Counted from the stretch's first letter, positions 9,387 through 18,822 are shown. The stretch is 44,492 nucleotides of DNA from Paraplanobispora siamensis (GCF_016863175.1 NZ_BOOJ01000049.1:1-44492); one strand, 5' to 3'. Notes: generated from the sequence alone by a model not told the origin. Translations and numbers: made by a program.

Positions 9387-10077
9387 GACGGCGGGCGTGA
9401 CGACGAGCGTGACGACGGGCGCGGCGGCCTCCGCCGTGGACGCGGTGCCGGAGACGGCGGATCCCGCTGCGGACGCGGCGACGGGTGCGGCGGCGGAGGC
9501 GGCGGATCCCGCGGTGACGCCGCGCGCGCAGGACGGCCCCGGGCTGCGCGCGGCGCTGGAGGCGATCCTGCTCGTGGTCGACGAGCCGGTCGCCGAGGTG
9601 ACCCTCGCCCAGGTGCTGGAGCGGCCCGTGCCCGAGGTCGCCGCGGTGCTGCGCGAGCTGTCGGCGGAATACACCGCCGCGGGCCGTGGTTTCGATCTGA
9701 GAGAGGTCGCCGGCGGCTGGCGGTTCTACACGCGGGCCGAGTGCGCCTCCCTCGTGGAGCGTTTCGTCCGCGACGGCCAGCAGGCGCGGCTCACTCAGGC
9801 CGCCCTGGAGACCCTGGCCGTGGTCGCCTACCGGCAGCCCGTCAGCCGGGCGAGGGTGGCGGCCATCAGAGGGGTCAACAGCGACGGTGTGATGCGGACG
9901 CTGGTGGCCCGGGGGCTGGTCGAAGAGGCCGGCACCGAACCGGAGAGCCAGGCCGTGCTCTACCGGACGAGTTCGTATTTTCTCGAGCGGATGGGCCTGC
10001 GGAGCCTCGACGAGCTCCCTGAGCTGGCCCCGTTCCTGCCCGACGACGTGGAAACCCTAGAGGAGCACAGACAGTGA
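9349..10077 (+). CDS. scpB: Segregation and condensation protein B
   Basis: Protein of 242 residues, the dimeric winged-helix partner of ScpA in the SMC condensin complex. The core begins near residue 63 (LRAALEAILLVVDEPV) and contains the two winged helices, with LTQAALETLAVVAYRQPVSRARVAAIRGV as the most conserved segment. The first 60 residues are an Ala/Thr/Val-rich low-complexity extension not found in short homologues. AGGGAGGAG precedes the ATG at 9349, inside the scpA reading frame. Its stop overlaps the GTG start of rluB (GTGA), so scpA-scpB-rluB are translationally linked. Confidence 0.92.
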   Translation: MTEAVPAGTPAGETAGVTTSVTTGAAASAVDAVPETADPAADAATGAAAEAADPAVTPRAQDGPGLRAALEAILLVVDEPVAEVTLAQVLERPVPEVAAVLRELSAEYTAAGRGFDLREVAGGWRFYTRAECASLVERFVRDGQQARLTQAALETLAVVAYRQPVSRARVAAIRGVNSDGVMRTLVARGLVEEAGTEPESQAVLYRTSSYFLERMGLRSLDELPELAPFLPDDVETLEEHRQ

Positions 10078-11903
10078 ACAACAGGCGTAGCACCCCGTCC
10101 GGTGATGGACGCGGTCGAGGCCGCGGCGGCGCCCCGCGCGGTGGCAACCCCCGCGCCGGAGGCACTCCCCGTGGTGGCGGATCCCGTGGCGGGTTCCGCG
10201 CCGACAGCCGCGGCTTCCGCTCAGACTCCCCCCGGCGCGACGACCGCGGCGGGTTCCGCGACGACCGGCGTGACGATCGCGGCGGGTTCCGTGAGGACCG
10301 GGGCGGGTTCCGTTCCGAGCGCCGTGACGAGCGGGGCGACCGCGGTGGGTTCCGTGAGGACCGGCGTGACGACCGCGGCGGCTCCCGGGACGACCGCGGC
10401 GGTTCCAGGAGCCGGTACGGCAGGCCCGCCGGTGAGGACCGCGTCGGTTTCCGCGACGAGCGCCGTGACGACCGCGGAGGCTTCCGTGACGACCGGCGTG
10501 ACGACCGCGGTGGGTTCCGTGAGGACCGGCGTGACGACCGCGGTGGGTTCCGTGAGGACCGGGGCGGGTTCCGTTCCGAGCGCCGTGACGAGCGGGGCGA
10601 CCGCGGTGACCGCGGTGGGTTCCGTGAGGACCGGCGTGACGACCGCGGCGGGTTCCGGGCGGAGCGCGGCGGTTCCAGGAGCCGGTACGGCAGGCCCGCC
10701 GGTGAGGACCGCGGCGGTTTCCGCGACGAGCGGCGTGATGAACGCCGTGACGACCGCGGAGGCTTCCGTGACGACCGGCGTGACGATCGCGGTGGGTTCC
10801 GTGAGGACCGGCGCGATGATCGCGATGGCTCCCGGGACGACCGCGGCGGCTTCCGTGAGGGCCGTGAGGGCTCCCGGACCGGGGCCCCGCGTCGTGACGA
10901 CCGGGGCGGCTCCCGAGGCCGTTACGGACGCTCCGAGCGCCGCGACGAGGTGCAGACGATCGGCGGCCGCGGCACCCGGTACGGCCAGGGCCGTACCACC
11001 GGGCAGGGCCGTACCACCGGGCAGGGCCGTACCGCCAAGGACCGCACCCCGGCCGCCAAGGCCGGCGGCCGGCCCGGCACGGTCGAGAACGACCGGTTCA
11101 AGACCGCTCGCCAGCCCATGCGCGACCCGGACTTCTACGACCGCGACTACGCCGACGAGCGCGACACCACCGAGGTCCCCGGCGGTGTCCGGCTGCAGAA
11201 GGTCCTCGCCCAGGCGGGCGTGGCCAGCCGCCGCGCGTGCGAGGAGATGATCGGCGACGGCCGCGTGACGGTCGACGGCCAGGTGGTCCGCCGCTTCGGC
11301 GCCCGGGTCGACCCGGCCAAGCAGGTCATCCACGTGGACGGCAAGCGCCTGCCCACCATGCCCGACCTGGTCTACTTCGCCATCAACAAGCCGATCGGCG
11401 TCGTCAGCACCATGTCCGATCCGGAGGGCCGCCCGTCCCTGGCGGACTACGTGGCCGACCGCACCGAGCGCCTGTTCCACGTGGGCCGTCTCGACACCGA
11501 GACCGAGGGCCTGATCCTGCTCACCAACGACGGGGAGCTGGCCAACCGGCTGACCCACCCCAGCTACGGCGTGCAGAAGAAGTACTGGGCCAAGGTCCCC
11601 GGCCGCATCAAGCCCGACCTGGCCCGCCGCCTGAAGAAGGGCGTCGAGCTGGAGGACGGCATCGCCAAGGCCGACTCCTTCACGGTGGTCCAGGAGCACG
11701 GGCAGCAGTCGCTGGTCGAGATCGTCCTGCACGAGGGCCGCAAGCACATCGTCCGGCGCATGCTGGAGGAGGTCGGGCACCCGGTCATCGACCTGGCCCG
11801 CATCGAGTTCGGCCCGGTCAAGCTCGGGCGGCTCAAGCCCGGCACCGTGCGTTCGCTCACGGTCAGGGAAGTCGGGGAACTCTACGCCGCCGTCGGGCTG
11901 TAG
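10074..11903 (+). CDS. rluB: Ribosomal large-subunit pseudouridine synthase RluB with long RGG-rich N terminus
   Basis: Converts a 23S rRNA uridine to pseudouridine. The C-terminal 240 residues are a normal RsuA/RluB-family enzyme: S4 RNA-binding domain from about residue 372 (RLQKVLAQAGVASRRACEEMI) and the catalytic domain with the Asp of HVGRLDTETEGL. In front lie about 340 residues of low-complexity Arg/Asp/Gly sequence, units such as DDRGGFREDRR repeated many times, interrupted by RSRYGRPAGEDR twice and followed by three GRTTGQ-like units. Total 609 residues against about 240-400 in most homologues. The GTG overlaps the scpB stop. The tail resembles RGG-box RNA-binding regions; a role in RNA binding or condensate formation is inference. 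Confidence 0.93.
   Translation: MNNRRSTPSGDGRGRGRGGAPRGGNPRAGGTPRGGGSRGGFRADSRGFRSDSPRRDDRGGFRDDRRDDRGGFREDRGGFRSERRDERGDRGGFREDRRDDRGGSRDDRGGSRSRYGRPAGEDRVGFRDERRDDRGGFRDDRRDDRGGFREDRRDDRGGFREDRGGFRSERRDERGDRGDRGGFREDRRDDRGGFRAERGGSRSRYGRPAGEDRGGFRDERRDERRDDRGGFRDDRRDDRGGFREDRRDDRDGSRDDRGGFREGREGSRTGAPRRDDRGGSRGRYGRSERRDEVQTIGGRGTRYGQGRTTGQGRTTGQGRTAKDRTPAAKAGGRPGTVENDRFKTARQPMRDPDFYDRDYADERDTTEVPGGVRLQKVLAQAGVASRRACEEMIGDGRVTVDGQVVRRFGARVDPAKQVIHVDGKRLPTMPDLVYFAINKPIGVVSTMSDPEGRPSLADYVADRTERLFHVGRLDTETEGLILLTNDGELANRLTHPSYGVQKKYWAKVPGRIKPDLARRLKKGVELEDGIAKADSFTVVQEHGQQSLVEIVLHEGRKHIVRRMLEEVGHPVIDLARIEFGPVKLGRLKPGTVRSLTVREVGELYAAVGL
10249..10960 (+). repeat. RGG/RDD-coding repeat array inside rluB
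   Basis: Degenerate 33-nt units coding for DDRGGFREDRR-type elevens, organised in a larger duplication: the block starting near 10288 (FREDRGGFRSERRDERGDRGG through RYGRPAGEDR) recurs from about 10546. The array keeps frame throughout. Confidence 0.85.
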
Positions 11904-11928
11904 CCTTCCGGGATACAGACGTTCAGGA

Positions 11929-11960
11929 CATGCCGGGCCGCCGACGGGCGGCCCGGCATG
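11929..11960 (+). terminator. Perfect 14-bp hairpin between rluB and aroH
   Basis: CATGCCGGGCCGCC, loop GACG, exact reverse complement. Lies 25 nt after the rluB stop and ends 8 nt before the aroH ribosome site. No T-run follows. It may terminate the scp-rlu transcript or act as an mRNA processing/stability element. Confidence 0.6.
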
Positions 11961-11980
11961 AACGGTACGGAGGAACGACG

Positions 11981-12340
11981 ATGGTGCGGGCGATCCGCGG
12001 TGCGATCCAGGTCGAGGCGAACGACCGGGACGCCATCCTGTCCGGGGTCACCGAGCTGGTCAGCGAGGTGATGGCGCGCAACGCGCTCACCACCGACGAC
12101 GTGATCAGCGTGATCTTCACGGCGACCCCCGATCTGACGGCGGAGTTCCCCGCGCTGGCCGCGCGCAAGCTCGGCTTCCACGACGTGCCGCTCATCTGCG
12201 CCTCCGAGATCGACGTGCCCGGCGCGCTGCCCCGCGTGGTGCGGCTGATGGCCCACGTGGAGACCGGCAAGTCGCGCCAGGAGATCCAGCACGTCTACCT
12301 GCGCGGCGCGGTGGCCCTGCGAGTGGACATCGCCCAGTGA
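11981..12340 (+). CDS. aroH: Chorismate mutase, AroH class
   Basis: Monofunctional chorismate mutase of 119 residues, converting chorismate to prephenate for Phe/Tyr synthesis. It follows the B. subtilis AroH trimeric fold rather than the helical AroQ type: IRGAIQVEAND at the N terminus, SVIFTATPDLTAEFPA, and the active-site residues Arg6 (B. subtilis Arg7), the Glu of CASEIDVPGAL (Glu78), the Arg of VVRLMAHV (Arg90) and the Tyr of HVYLRGAVALR (Tyr108) are all present. GGAGG at 11969-11973 precedes the ATG. tyrA starts a few nucleotides downstream, so the product is handed to prephenate dehydrogenase. Confidence 0.95.
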   Translation: MVRAIRGAIQVEANDRDAILSGVTELVSEVMARNALTTDDVISVIFTATPDLTAEFPALAARKLGFHDVPLICASEIDVPGALPRVVRLMAHVETGKSRQEIQHVYLRGAVALRVDIAQ

Positions 12341-12413
12341 GCCTCTCATGCCCCCTGAGCCCCTCCCCGGCGCCGCCGACCCCCTGGGCCCTCTGCACGC
12401 CCATGGGGGCCGC

Positions 12414-13559
12414 GTGAGCGGCCTGGAGAGCGTCCTGGTCGTCGGCACGGGCCTGATCGGCACCTCGGTCGCCCTGGCCCTGCGCGAGCAGGGCGTCACG
12501 GTCTACCTGACCGACCGCGACGCGGCCGCCGTACGGCTGGCCAGGGAACTGGGCGCGGGCATCGAGTGGCACCCCGGCCGGCCCGCCGACCTCGACCCGG
12601 ACCTGCCCTGGCATCCGGGCCGCCCGGTGGACCTGGCGGTCGTCGCCGTGCCCCCGCACCTGGTGGCCGAGCAGATCGCCCAGCTCCAGCGGGCCGGGGC
12701 CGCCCGCTTCTACACCGACGTGGCCAGCGTCAAGGCGCTCCCGCTGCGCCGGGCCGAGGAACTGGGCTGCGACCTGAGCACCTACGCCGCCGGGCACCCG
12801 CTCGCGGGCCGGGAGCGTTCGGGGCCGGCCGCGGCCCGGGCCGACCTGTTCCTGGGCCGCCCGTGGGCGCTGTGCCCCACCGACAGGACCTCGCCCGAGG
12901 CGGTGGAGGTCGTGCGCGGGCTGGTCAAGCTCTGCGGCGGCGAGGTCGTCGAGGTGGACGCCGACCAGCACGACAAGGCCGTCGCGCTGGTCTCCCACGC
13001 CCCGCACGTGGCCGCCTCCGCGGTGGCCGCCAGACTCGCCGAGGCCCCGGCCACCGCGCTCGGCCTGGCCGGGCAGGGGGTCCGCGACGTGACGCGCATC
13101 GCGGCGGGCGACCCGGGGCTGTGGACCGGGATCCTGTCCGGCAACGCGCTCCCGGTGGCCGACGTGCTGGAGGCGGTGGCGGCCGACCTGGCCGCGGCGG
13201 CCGCCTCGCTGCGCGCCGCCGCCGCGGGCGCCCCGTCGGAGACGGCGCCGTGGGACGAAGAGGCGATGGGCCGGGTCACCGACCTGCTGCGCCGCGGGGT
13301 CGCGGGCACCGGCCGGATCCCCGGCAAGCACGGCGGTCCCGCGCGCACCTACGCGGTCGTCCAGGTGATCATCGGCGACCGGCCCGGCGAGCTGGCCCGG
13401 CTGTTCCAGGTGGCCGAGGAGAGCGGCGTCAACATCGAGGACGTCCGCCTGGAGCACGCCCCCGGCCTGCCGTTGGGCGCCGCCGATCTGTTCGTGCAGC
13501 CCGAGGCGGCCGGCACGCTGTCGCAGGCCCTGCGCGCGCACGGGTGGCACCTGCCCTGA
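12414..13559 (+). CDS. tyrA: Prephenate dehydrogenase with C-terminal ACT domain
   Basis: Oxidatively decarboxylates prephenate to 4-hydroxyphenylpyruvate in tyrosine synthesis. The Rossmann motif VLVVGTGLIGTSVAL is at the N terminus, the catalytic AAGHPLAGRERSG follows near residue 130, and the helical dimerisation domain occupies roughly 170-310. Residues about 310-381 form an ACT domain (YAVVQVIIGDRPGELARLFQVAEESGVNIEDV), the usual site of tyrosine feedback. I chose GTG 12414, which gives the family N terminus and has GGGGG upstream; ATG 12348 in the same frame would add 22 non-conserved residues. Operon with aroH. Confidence 0.9.
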   Translation: MSGLESVLVVGTGLIGTSVALALREQGVTVYLTDRDAAAVRLARELGAGIEWHPGRPADLDPDLPWHPGRPVDLAVVAVPPHLVAEQIAQLQRAGAARFYTDVASVKALPLRRAEELGCDLSTYAAGHPLAGRERSGPAAARADLFLGRPWALCPTDRTSPEAVEVVRGLVKLCGGEVVEVDADQHDKAVALVSHAPHVAASAVAARLAEAPATALGLAGQGVRDVTRIAAGDPGLWTGILSGNALPVADVLEAVAADLAAAAASLRAAAAGAPSETAPWDEEAMGRVTDLLRRGVAGTGRIPGKHGGPARTYAVVQVIIGDRPGELARLFQVAEESGVNIEDVRLEHAPGLPLGAADLFVQPEAAGTLSQALRAHGWHLP

Positions 13560-13720
13560 GGCCCCGCGCGGCCGCGGCCCCGCTCCGAGGCGCCCTGCGG
13601 CGTTCCGAGGCGCTGTGCGGCTCCGCGCACCCGCTCCTGCGGCGTCCGCGATGCGTGTGTGCGCGCACGCTCCCGGTAGCCTCGTACGGACAACTGAAGC
13701 GGGTGCAAGGGAGAGGCGTC
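13560..13720. other. Gap between tyrA and cmk with imperfect tandem repeat
   Basis: 161 nt without a gene. Two imperfect 20-nt copies (CTCCGAGGCGCCCTGCGGCG-like) lie near 13582-13622. TAGCCT at 13677-13682 could be a -10 for cmk, but no -35 hexamer is visible. Confidence 0.35.
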
Positions 13721-14377
13721 GTGACCGGACTGGTCGTCGCCATGGACGGGCCCTCGGGGTCCGGTAAGTCGAGCGCGTCACGCGGTGTCGCGCGGGCGCT
13801 GGGACTGCGGTACCTCGACACCGGGGCGATGTACCGGGCGATCACCTGGTGGATGCTCCAGCAGGGGGTCGACATCGCCGACCCCGCGGCCGTCGCGGCC
13901 AGGGCGCTCGACCCGGAGCTCACGATGGGGACCGACCCCGACGCGCCGTCGGTGGCCGTGGACGGCGTCGACGCCTCAGGGCCGATCCGCACCGCCGAGG
14001 TGACCGCCGCCGTCTCCGCGGTGAGCGCGGTGCCCGAGGTGCGCCGGCGGCTCGTCGCCCAGCAGCGTGAGATCATCGGCGACGGGGGTATCGTCGTCGA
14101 GGGGCGTGACATCGGCACCGTGGTCACCCCCGACGCGCCGGTCAAGATCTATCTGACCGCGAGCGCGGAGGCCCGGGCGGCCCGCCGTACGGCCGAGCTC
14201 ACCGGCACGACGGTGGAGGCGCAGAAGGCCGCGATGGCCCGGCGCGACACGCTGGACTCCACGCGCAAGACCGACCCGCTCTCGATGGCGTCCGACGCCG
14301 TCGAACTCGACACCACACCGCTCAACCTCGACGAGGTCATCGCCGAGGTGCTGCGGGTCATTAAGGAAAAAGTGTGA
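13721..14377 (+). CDS. cmk: Cytidylate kinase
   Basis: Phosphorylates CMP and dCMP using ATP. The protein is 218 residues, normal for the bacterial family. Walker A is [11 protein letters not shown] near the N terminus, followed by [14 protein letters not shown] for nucleotide recognition, [11 protein letters not shown] for the CMP site, and the lid region ending [25 protein letters not shown]. The GTG at 13721 has GGGAGAGG upstream; the longer open frame before it has no conservation. Its stop overlaps the GTG of der (GTGA), the same cmk-der pairing seen in M. tuberculosis (Rv1712-Rv1713). Confidence 0.95.
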   Translation: MTGLVVAMDGPSGSGKSSASRGVARALGLRYLDTGAMYRAITWWMLQQGVDIADPAAVAARALDPELTMGTDPDAPSVAVDGVDASGPIRTAEVTAAVSAVSAVPEVRRRLVAQQREIIGDGGIVVEGRDIGTVVTPDAPVKIYLTASAEARAARRTAELTGTTVEAQKAAMARRDTLDSTRKTDPLSMASDAVELDTTPLNLDEVIAEVLRVIKEKV

Positions 14378-15798
14378 CAGGGGAATACGACGACGACCGC
14401 GGCTGGATCGACGCAGAGCTCGCCGATCTGGGGACCGAGGACAGCTCGCAGGACGAGGCGCCGGACACGGGTCCGCTGCCCGTCGTGGCCGTGGTGGGCC
14501 GCCCCAACGTGGGCAAGTCCACCCTGGTCAACAGGATCATCGGCCGCCGTGAGGCGGTCGTGGAGGACGTTCCCGGCGTGACCCGGGACCGGGTGACCTA
14601 CGAGGCCAACTGGCGCGGGCGCCGGTTCACGGTGGTCGACACCGGGGGATGGGACCCCGACGCGACCGGCATGGCGCTGCGCATCGCCGAGCAGGCGCAG
14701 ATCGCGGCCGAGCTGGCCGACGTCATCCTGTTCGTGGTGGACGCCACCGTCGGCGTGACCGACTCCGACGAGATCGTCGGCCACGTGCTGCGCGGCTCCG
14801 GCAAGCCGGTCATCCTGGCCGCCAACAAGGTGGACAACCAGCAGATGGAGCTGGAGGCCGCGGCCCTGTGGTCGCTGGGCCTGGGCGAGCCCCAGCCCGT
14901 CTCCGCGCTGCACGGCCGCTCCAGCGGCGACCTGCTCGACGTGGTGCTGGCCAAGCTGCCGGAGACGCCGCCGCAGCGCTTCGGCGGTGAGCGCGGCCCG
15001 CGCCGGGTGGCGCTGCTCGGCAAGCCCAACGTGGGCAAGTCCTCGCTGCTGAACCAGCTCGCGGGCGAGGAGCGCGTGCTGGTCGACCCGATGGCCGGCA
15101 CCACCCGCGACCCGGTCGACGAGCTGATCCAGCTCGGCGGCAAGACCTGGCGCTTCGTGGACACCGCCGGCATCCGGCGCCGCGACCGCGAGCTCAAGGG
15201 CGCCGACTTCTACGCCAGCATGCGCACCCGGGGCGCGCTGGAGCGCTCCGAGGTCGCGATCGTGCTCATCGACGCCAGCGAGGTGCTGACCGAGCAGGAC
15301 CTGCGGATCATCTCCCTGGTGATCGAGTCCGGCCGGGCCATGGTCGTGGCGTTCAACAAGTGGGACCTGCTCGACGAGGACCGCCGCTACTACCTGGAGA
15401 AGGAGATCGACCGTCAGCTCGTCCGCGTGCCGTGGGCGCTGCGGGTCAACATCTCCGCCAAGACCGGCTGGCACGTGGACCGGCTCGTCCCGGCCATCGA
15501 GAAGGCGATGGACTCCTGGTCCACCCGCGTGCCGACGGCCCGGCTCAACGCCTTCCTCACCGACCTGGTGGCGGCCACCCCGCCGCCGGTCCGCGGCGGC
15601 AAGCAGCCCAAGATCCTCTTCGCCACCCAGGCGTCGACGGAGCCGCCGAAGTTCGTGCTGTTCACCTCGGGCTTCCTGGAGGAGACCTACCGGCGCTTCA
15701 TCGAGCGCCGCATCCGCGAGGAGTTCGGTTTCGCGGGCTCTCCCATCGAGGTCACCATGAAGATCCGGGAGAAGAAGCAGGCCCAGAGGAAGAAGTAG
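14374..15798 (+). CDS. der: Ribosome-assembly GTPase Der (EngA)
   Basis: Essential GTPase for 50S subunit maturation, 474 residues. It has two tandem Era-like G domains: the first with [17 protein letters not shown] and NKVD, the second with [18 protein letters not shown] and NKWD, and a C-terminal KH-like domain from about residue 365 ending in a lysine-rich tail. A 40-residue acidic stretch precedes the first G domain. The GTG start overlaps the cmk stop by 4 nt. A strong hairpin follows the gene, closing the core block. Confidence 0.97.
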   Translation: MTGEYDDDRGWIDAELADLGTEDSSQDEAPDTGPLPVVAVVGRPNVGKSTLVNRIIGRREAVVEDVPGVTRDRVTYEANWRGRRFTVVDTGGWDPDATGMALRIAEQAQIAAELADVILFVVDATVGVTDSDEIVGHVLRGSGKPVILAANKVDNQQMELEAAALWSLGLGEPQPVSALHGRSSGDLLDVVLAKLPETPPQRFGGERGPRRVALLGKPNVGKSSLLNQLAGEERVLVDPMAGTTRDPVDELIQLGGKTWRFVDTAGIRRRDRELKGADFYASMRTRGALERSEVAIVLIDASEVLTEQDLRIISLVIESGRAMVVAFNKWDLLDEDRRYYLEKEIDRQLVRVPWALRVNISAKTGWHVDRLVPAIEKAMDSWSTRVPTARLNAFLTDLVAATPPPVRGGKQPKILFATQASTEPPKFVLFTSGFLEETYRRFIERRIREEFGFAGSPIEVTMKIREKKQAQRKK

Positions 15799-15826
15799 GC
15801 ACGCCGAGCAGGCAGGCCGACCGCGA

Positions 15827-15859
15827 ACGCGGCCACCCGTCCCCGGCGGGTGGCCGCGT
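15827..15859 (+). terminator. der terminator hairpin
   Basis: Perfect 13-bp stem (ACGCGGCCACCCG and complement) with a 7-nt loop, 28 nt after the der stop and between converging genes. Confidence 0.7.
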
Positions 15860-15924
15860 CCGTTTCCACCGGATGCCCGCGTCCGTTTCCACCGGATGCC
15901 CGCGTCCGTTTCCACCGGACGTCC
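15856..15924. repeat. Three tandem 23-bp repeats
   Basis: Units at 15856-15878, 15879-15901 and 15902-15924. The first two are identical; the third differs only in its last five bases. Each contains TTTCCACCGGA. The first unit shares four bases with the der terminator arm. No spacers, so not CRISPR. Confidence 0.85.
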
Positions 15925-15937
15925 GCGCGGGGGCAGG

Positions 15938-16315
15938 TCAGGACGAGAGCCGCCGCAGCGCCTCCTCGGCGGTGTCGTAGGTCTCGAACGTCCTGGCCAG
16001 GCCGGTGATGTTCAGCACCCGGGTCAGGACGCCGTGCACGCCGCTCAGCGCGAACCGCATCCCCAGTGCCTCGCTGCGCTTCATGGCGGTGATGAGCTCG
16101 CTCAGGCCCACCGAGTCGCAGAAGCCGAGATCGGCCATGTCCATGACGACGGCGGTCAGGCCCGAGCGGCCCCACAGGCGCCGAAGGTGCTCGCGCAGGA
16201 TCGGCACCGAGCGCAGGTCCAGCTCTCCGCCGACGTGGACGACGATCACGTCGTCGTGCTGGACGGAGGAGACGGTGAAGGTCGAGCCGCGATCAGGGCC
16301 GAACAGAGTCGTCAC
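15938..16315 (-). CDS. STAS-domain anti-sigma factor antagonist
   Basis: Single STAS domain, 125 residues, of the SpoIIAA/RsbV type that frees a sigma factor by binding its anti-sigma kinase. The switch motif is FCDSVGL with Ser68 at the phosphorylatable position. VVHVGGELDLRSVP is the typical strand-turn before it. No kinase or sigma gene is adjacent, so the partner is not known from this window. Start is a GTG at 16315 with a weak AGGA upstream. It lies downstream of the MFS gene on the same strand, but a hairpin separates them. Confidence 0.85.
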   Translation of the reverse strand: MTTLFGPDRGSTFTVSSVQHDDVIVVHVGGELDLRSVPILREHLRRLWGRSGLTAVVMDMADLGFCDSVGLSELITAMKRSEALGMRFALSGVHGVLTRVLNITGLARTFETYDTAEEALRRLSS

Positions 16316-16388
16316 GATGTCCTACTCGGGGGTCGGGGGGTCTCCCTTTCATACCAGTCTCTGGGGACATCTGGTGCATCGGGGACAT

Positions 16389-16403
16389 CCGGCGGCGCGC
16401 CGG
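16389..16403 (-). terminator. Possible terminator after the MFS gene
   Basis: CCGGCG, loop GCG, CGCCGG, about 30 nt past the MFS stop; a second smaller CCCG/CGGG repeat lies just before it. No T-run. Confidence 0.35.
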
Positions 16404-16431
16404 AACCCGATACCGGGCGGTCCGGGCCGGG

Positions 16432-18021
16432 TCAGGCGGAGGCCGAGGACGGCTCGGAGGGCGCCTCCGGCGGGGCCGCGCCGCCGCCCGGCCCGTGCGG
16501 CAGCAGCAGCGCCACCAGCGCGCCCACGGCGCACAGGACCGCGGTGATCAGGAAGATCTCGCTGTACTCGGTGTGCAGGGCGGCCCGCACCGCCGCCTCG
16601 TAGGCGGCCAGCCGCTCGGCGTAGACGTCGGCCTCGACGCCGAACGGCAGGGGCGTGTCCAGGTCGGCGGTCAGCGACTGGAAGCGGTGGAAGCCCCACG
16701 CCGACAGCCCCGCGACGCCCAGCAGCATGCCCATCATCCGGGCCACTACCACCGCCGCCGAGGCCACGCCGTGCTGCGCCGCCGGGGTGGCGCGCAGCAC
16801 GGCCGAGGAGACCGGCGCGATGACCAGGCCCAGGCCCAGCCCGGCCACGATCAGGTCGACGTCCATGCGGTACCCCGCGGCGGCCAGGTCCAGCGGCCAC
16901 TGGCCGATGCGGACGTAGCCGGCCGCGGCCACGGCCAGGCCCGCGACCGCCACCACCCGCTCGCCGTACCGGTGGGCCAGCGCTCCGCCGAGCAGGGCCG
17001 CCACCGAGAGCGCGACGAGGAAGCGGGACAGCACCAGCGCTCCGTCCAGCGCCTCCAGCTTGAGCAGCGTCTGCGCCGACAGCTGCACGTCCACCAGAGT
17101 GACCAGCAGCGCGGCGCCGGTCAGGAAGCTGACCGCCAGGGTGGCGAAGAAGGGGCCGCGCAGCACCCCGGCCATGTCGACCAGCCGGGTCCGCGAGCGC
17201 GTCTCCCACACGACGAAGGCGATCCCCGCCGCCACCCCCGCGCCGATCACCGGCAGACCCCAGGAGGGCAGGACCGAACGGCTCGGGTCGGGGTTGTAGA
17301 GCCCGGCCACGAGCAGGCCCAGCGACAGTGCCAGCAGCAGGCCGCCGACCACGTCGACCCCGGTGGCGGGCGCGGTCCCGCGCCGGGGCGGCGGGACCGA
17401 GCGCTGCACGGCCACCGCCGCCACGACCACCAGCGGGACGTTCAGCCAGAAGATCGACCGCCAGCCGCCGAGCTGGACGCCGCCCAGCTGCAGCGTGACC
17501 GGGACCAGGGCGGCCAGGCCCGCGCCGTACAGCGGGCCCAGGACGCTGCCGAGCTCCTGGGCGGCGCCGACCGCGCCGAGCGCCAGCGGGCGCCCGCGCT
17601 CGTCCCACAGGTCGCCCACCAGCGCCATGGTGATGGGCAGCAGGGCGCCGCCCGCGATGCCCTGGACCGTACGGCCGGCCACCAGCCAGGGGACCGTCTC
17701 GCCGAGCGCGGTGACGACCGAGCCGATCGCGAAGCCCGCCAGGCACAGGTGGATGAGCGGGCGCCTGCCGTACCGGTCGGAGAGCTGGCCGAGCAGCGGC
17801 ATGGCCGCGATGTAGCCGAGCAGGAACCCGGTGACGATCGGGGTGGCGCGCTCGAGGTGGTTCTGCGGGACGTCGACGTCCGCGGCGATGTCGATCAGTA
17901 CGGTGACCACGACGTAGGCGTCCAGCGCGGCCAGCAGCACCGCGGTGCCGCCGACTCCCAGGGCGACCCGGCGCCGGGCGGCCCGGTCGCGGCCGGGGAG
18001 GGGGAGGGCGGGGGAGGTCAC
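16432..18021 (-). CDS. MFS transporter, P55 (Rv1410c)-like
   Basis: Major facilitator protein of 529 residues with about 14 hydrophobic segments (DHA2 class). Motif A is [11 protein letters not shown] near residue 78; [14 protein letters not shown] in the first helix and [15 protein letters not shown] (motif C region) fit drug/lipid exporters. Its upstream partner on the same strand, four nucleotides away, is an LppX/LprAFG lipoprotein: this is the Rv1411c-Rv1410c (lprG-P55) arrangement, in which the pair exports triacylglycerol-type lipids and affects drug resistance in mycobacteria. GTG start at 18021. The lipid-export role here is inferred from the pairing. Confidence 0.88.
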   Translation of the reverse strand: MTSPALPLPGRDRAARRRVALGVGGTAVLLAALDAYVVVTVLIDIAADVDVPQNHLERATPIVTGFLLGYIAAMPLLGQLSDRYGRRPLIHLCLAGFAIGSVVTALGETVPWLVAGRTVQGIAGGALLPITMALVGDLWDERGRPLALGAVGAAQELGSVLGPLYGAGLAALVPVTLQLGGVQLGGWRSIFWLNVPLVVVAAVAVQRSVPPPRRGTAPATGVDVVGGLLLALSLGLLVAGLYNPDPSRSVLPSWGLPVIGAGVAAGIAFVVWETRSRTRLVDMAGVLRGPFFATLAVSFLTGAALLVTLVDVQLSAQTLLKLEALDGALVLSRFLVALSVAALLGGALAHRYGERVVAVAGLAVAAAGYVRIGQWPLDLAAAGYRMDVDLIVAGLGLGLVIAPVSSAVLRATPAAQHGVASAAVVVARMMGMLLGVAGLSAWGFHRFQSLTADLDTPLPFGVEADVYAERLAAYEAAVRAALHTEYSEIFLITAVLCAVGALVALLLPHGPGGGAAPPEAPSEPSSASA

Positions 18022-18025
18022 GGCG

Positions 18026-18700
18026 TCACTTCGCCGGAGCGGTCACCTGGACCGGTACGTCGTAGTCGTCGAAGGTGACGATCACCTTGCCGCCGTTCAT
18101 CGGCAGGTCGGCCTTGAGCAGCCGGCTGCTGACCTTGTCGACCCACAGGGTGCCGTCCACGCTCTGCGTGATCCCCGGCACCATGGTGGACAGGATCTGC
18201 TGGGACAGCGTGGCCGAGACCCGGTAGGCGTCGGTGCCGTCGATCTTCTCCTCGCCCTCGACCTTCGGGTCCAGGGCGTTGGACAGCAGCTGCACGACGC
18301 CCTTCTCGGGGTTGAGGATGGCCGACGGGTCGTAGATCGAGGCGAGCTGGCTGCGCGACATCGTCTGGAAGCCGCCGGTCACCCCCTTGAAGTGGACGGT
18401 GTCGCCCACCAGGAAGAACTCGATCTCCAGGAGGCTGCCGGCCATGTCGACCTGGATGGTCCCGTCGGCGTCGCCGGTCGCGTTCAGGCGCCCGGCGGCC
18501 TTCTTGACCTGGACCGGCGGGGTGCCCTCGGTCTCCATGGTGAAGGCGGTGGACTTGACGGTCCGCATCGCCTGCGCCGATTTCTCGACCAGCTCCGGGC
18601 CGCTGGGCGTCGCGGCCTGCGAGCCCGCGTCGCCGCTGCATCCGGCGAGCGTGAAGAGCGCGGCGACCACCGCGGCGATGAAGATCCGTCGAGCAGACAT
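18026..18700 (-). CDS. LppX/LprAFG-family lipoprotein (LprG-like)
   Basis: Exported lipoprotein of 224 residues. The signal peptide ends in the lipobox LAGC with Cys21 as the lipidated residue. The mature part shows the family pattern: [19 protein letters not shown], alternating beta strands and the late [11 protein letters not shown] and [17 protein letters not shown] runs. Family members have a hydrophobic cavity that carries acyl lipids. Immediately upstream of the MFS transporter with 4 nt between them. The ATG at 18700 has no ribosome site; TACGAT ends six bases before it, so the mRNA may be leaderless. Confidence 0.88.
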   Translation of the reverse strand: MSARRIFIAAVVAALFTLAGCSGDAGSQAATPSGPELVEKSAQAMRTVKSTAFTMETEGTPPVQVKKAAGRLNATGDADGTIQVDMAGSLLEIEFFLVGDTVHFKGVTGGFQTMSRSQLASIYDPSAILNPEKGVVQLLSNALDPKVEGEEKIDGTDAYRVSATLSQQILSTMVPGITQSVDGTLWVDKVSSRLLKADLPMNGGKVIVTFDDYDVPVQVTAPAK

Positions 18701-18788
18701 GGCCGGATCGTAGCGACCGCTCGGTAGCGTACGGGAGGACAGTCCGGTATCGGTTTCGCTTCACCGGCCGTACGCGGCCGCTCCTCGC

Positions 18789-18815
18789 GTCCCGGAACCG
18801 GCGCCGGGCCGGGAC
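18789..18815 (-). terminator. Terminator after the marR-type gene
   Basis: GTCCCGG at 18789-18795 pairs with CCGGGAC at 18809-18815, with inner CCGG/CCGG pairing; it begins 7 nt after the regulator stop. Confidence 0.5.
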
Positions 18816-18822
18816 CGGAGGC

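Noticed and set aside
10221-11780. Long minus-strand open frame (519 codons) and a 382-codon + frame across the rluB repeat array
   Set aside because: Both arise from the repetitive Arg/Asp/Gly codons of rluB; their Val/Thr/Ala-rich products have no family features or ribosome sites.
15856-15924. CRISPR array
   Set aside because: Repeats are directly adjacent with no spacers and no cas genes nearby.
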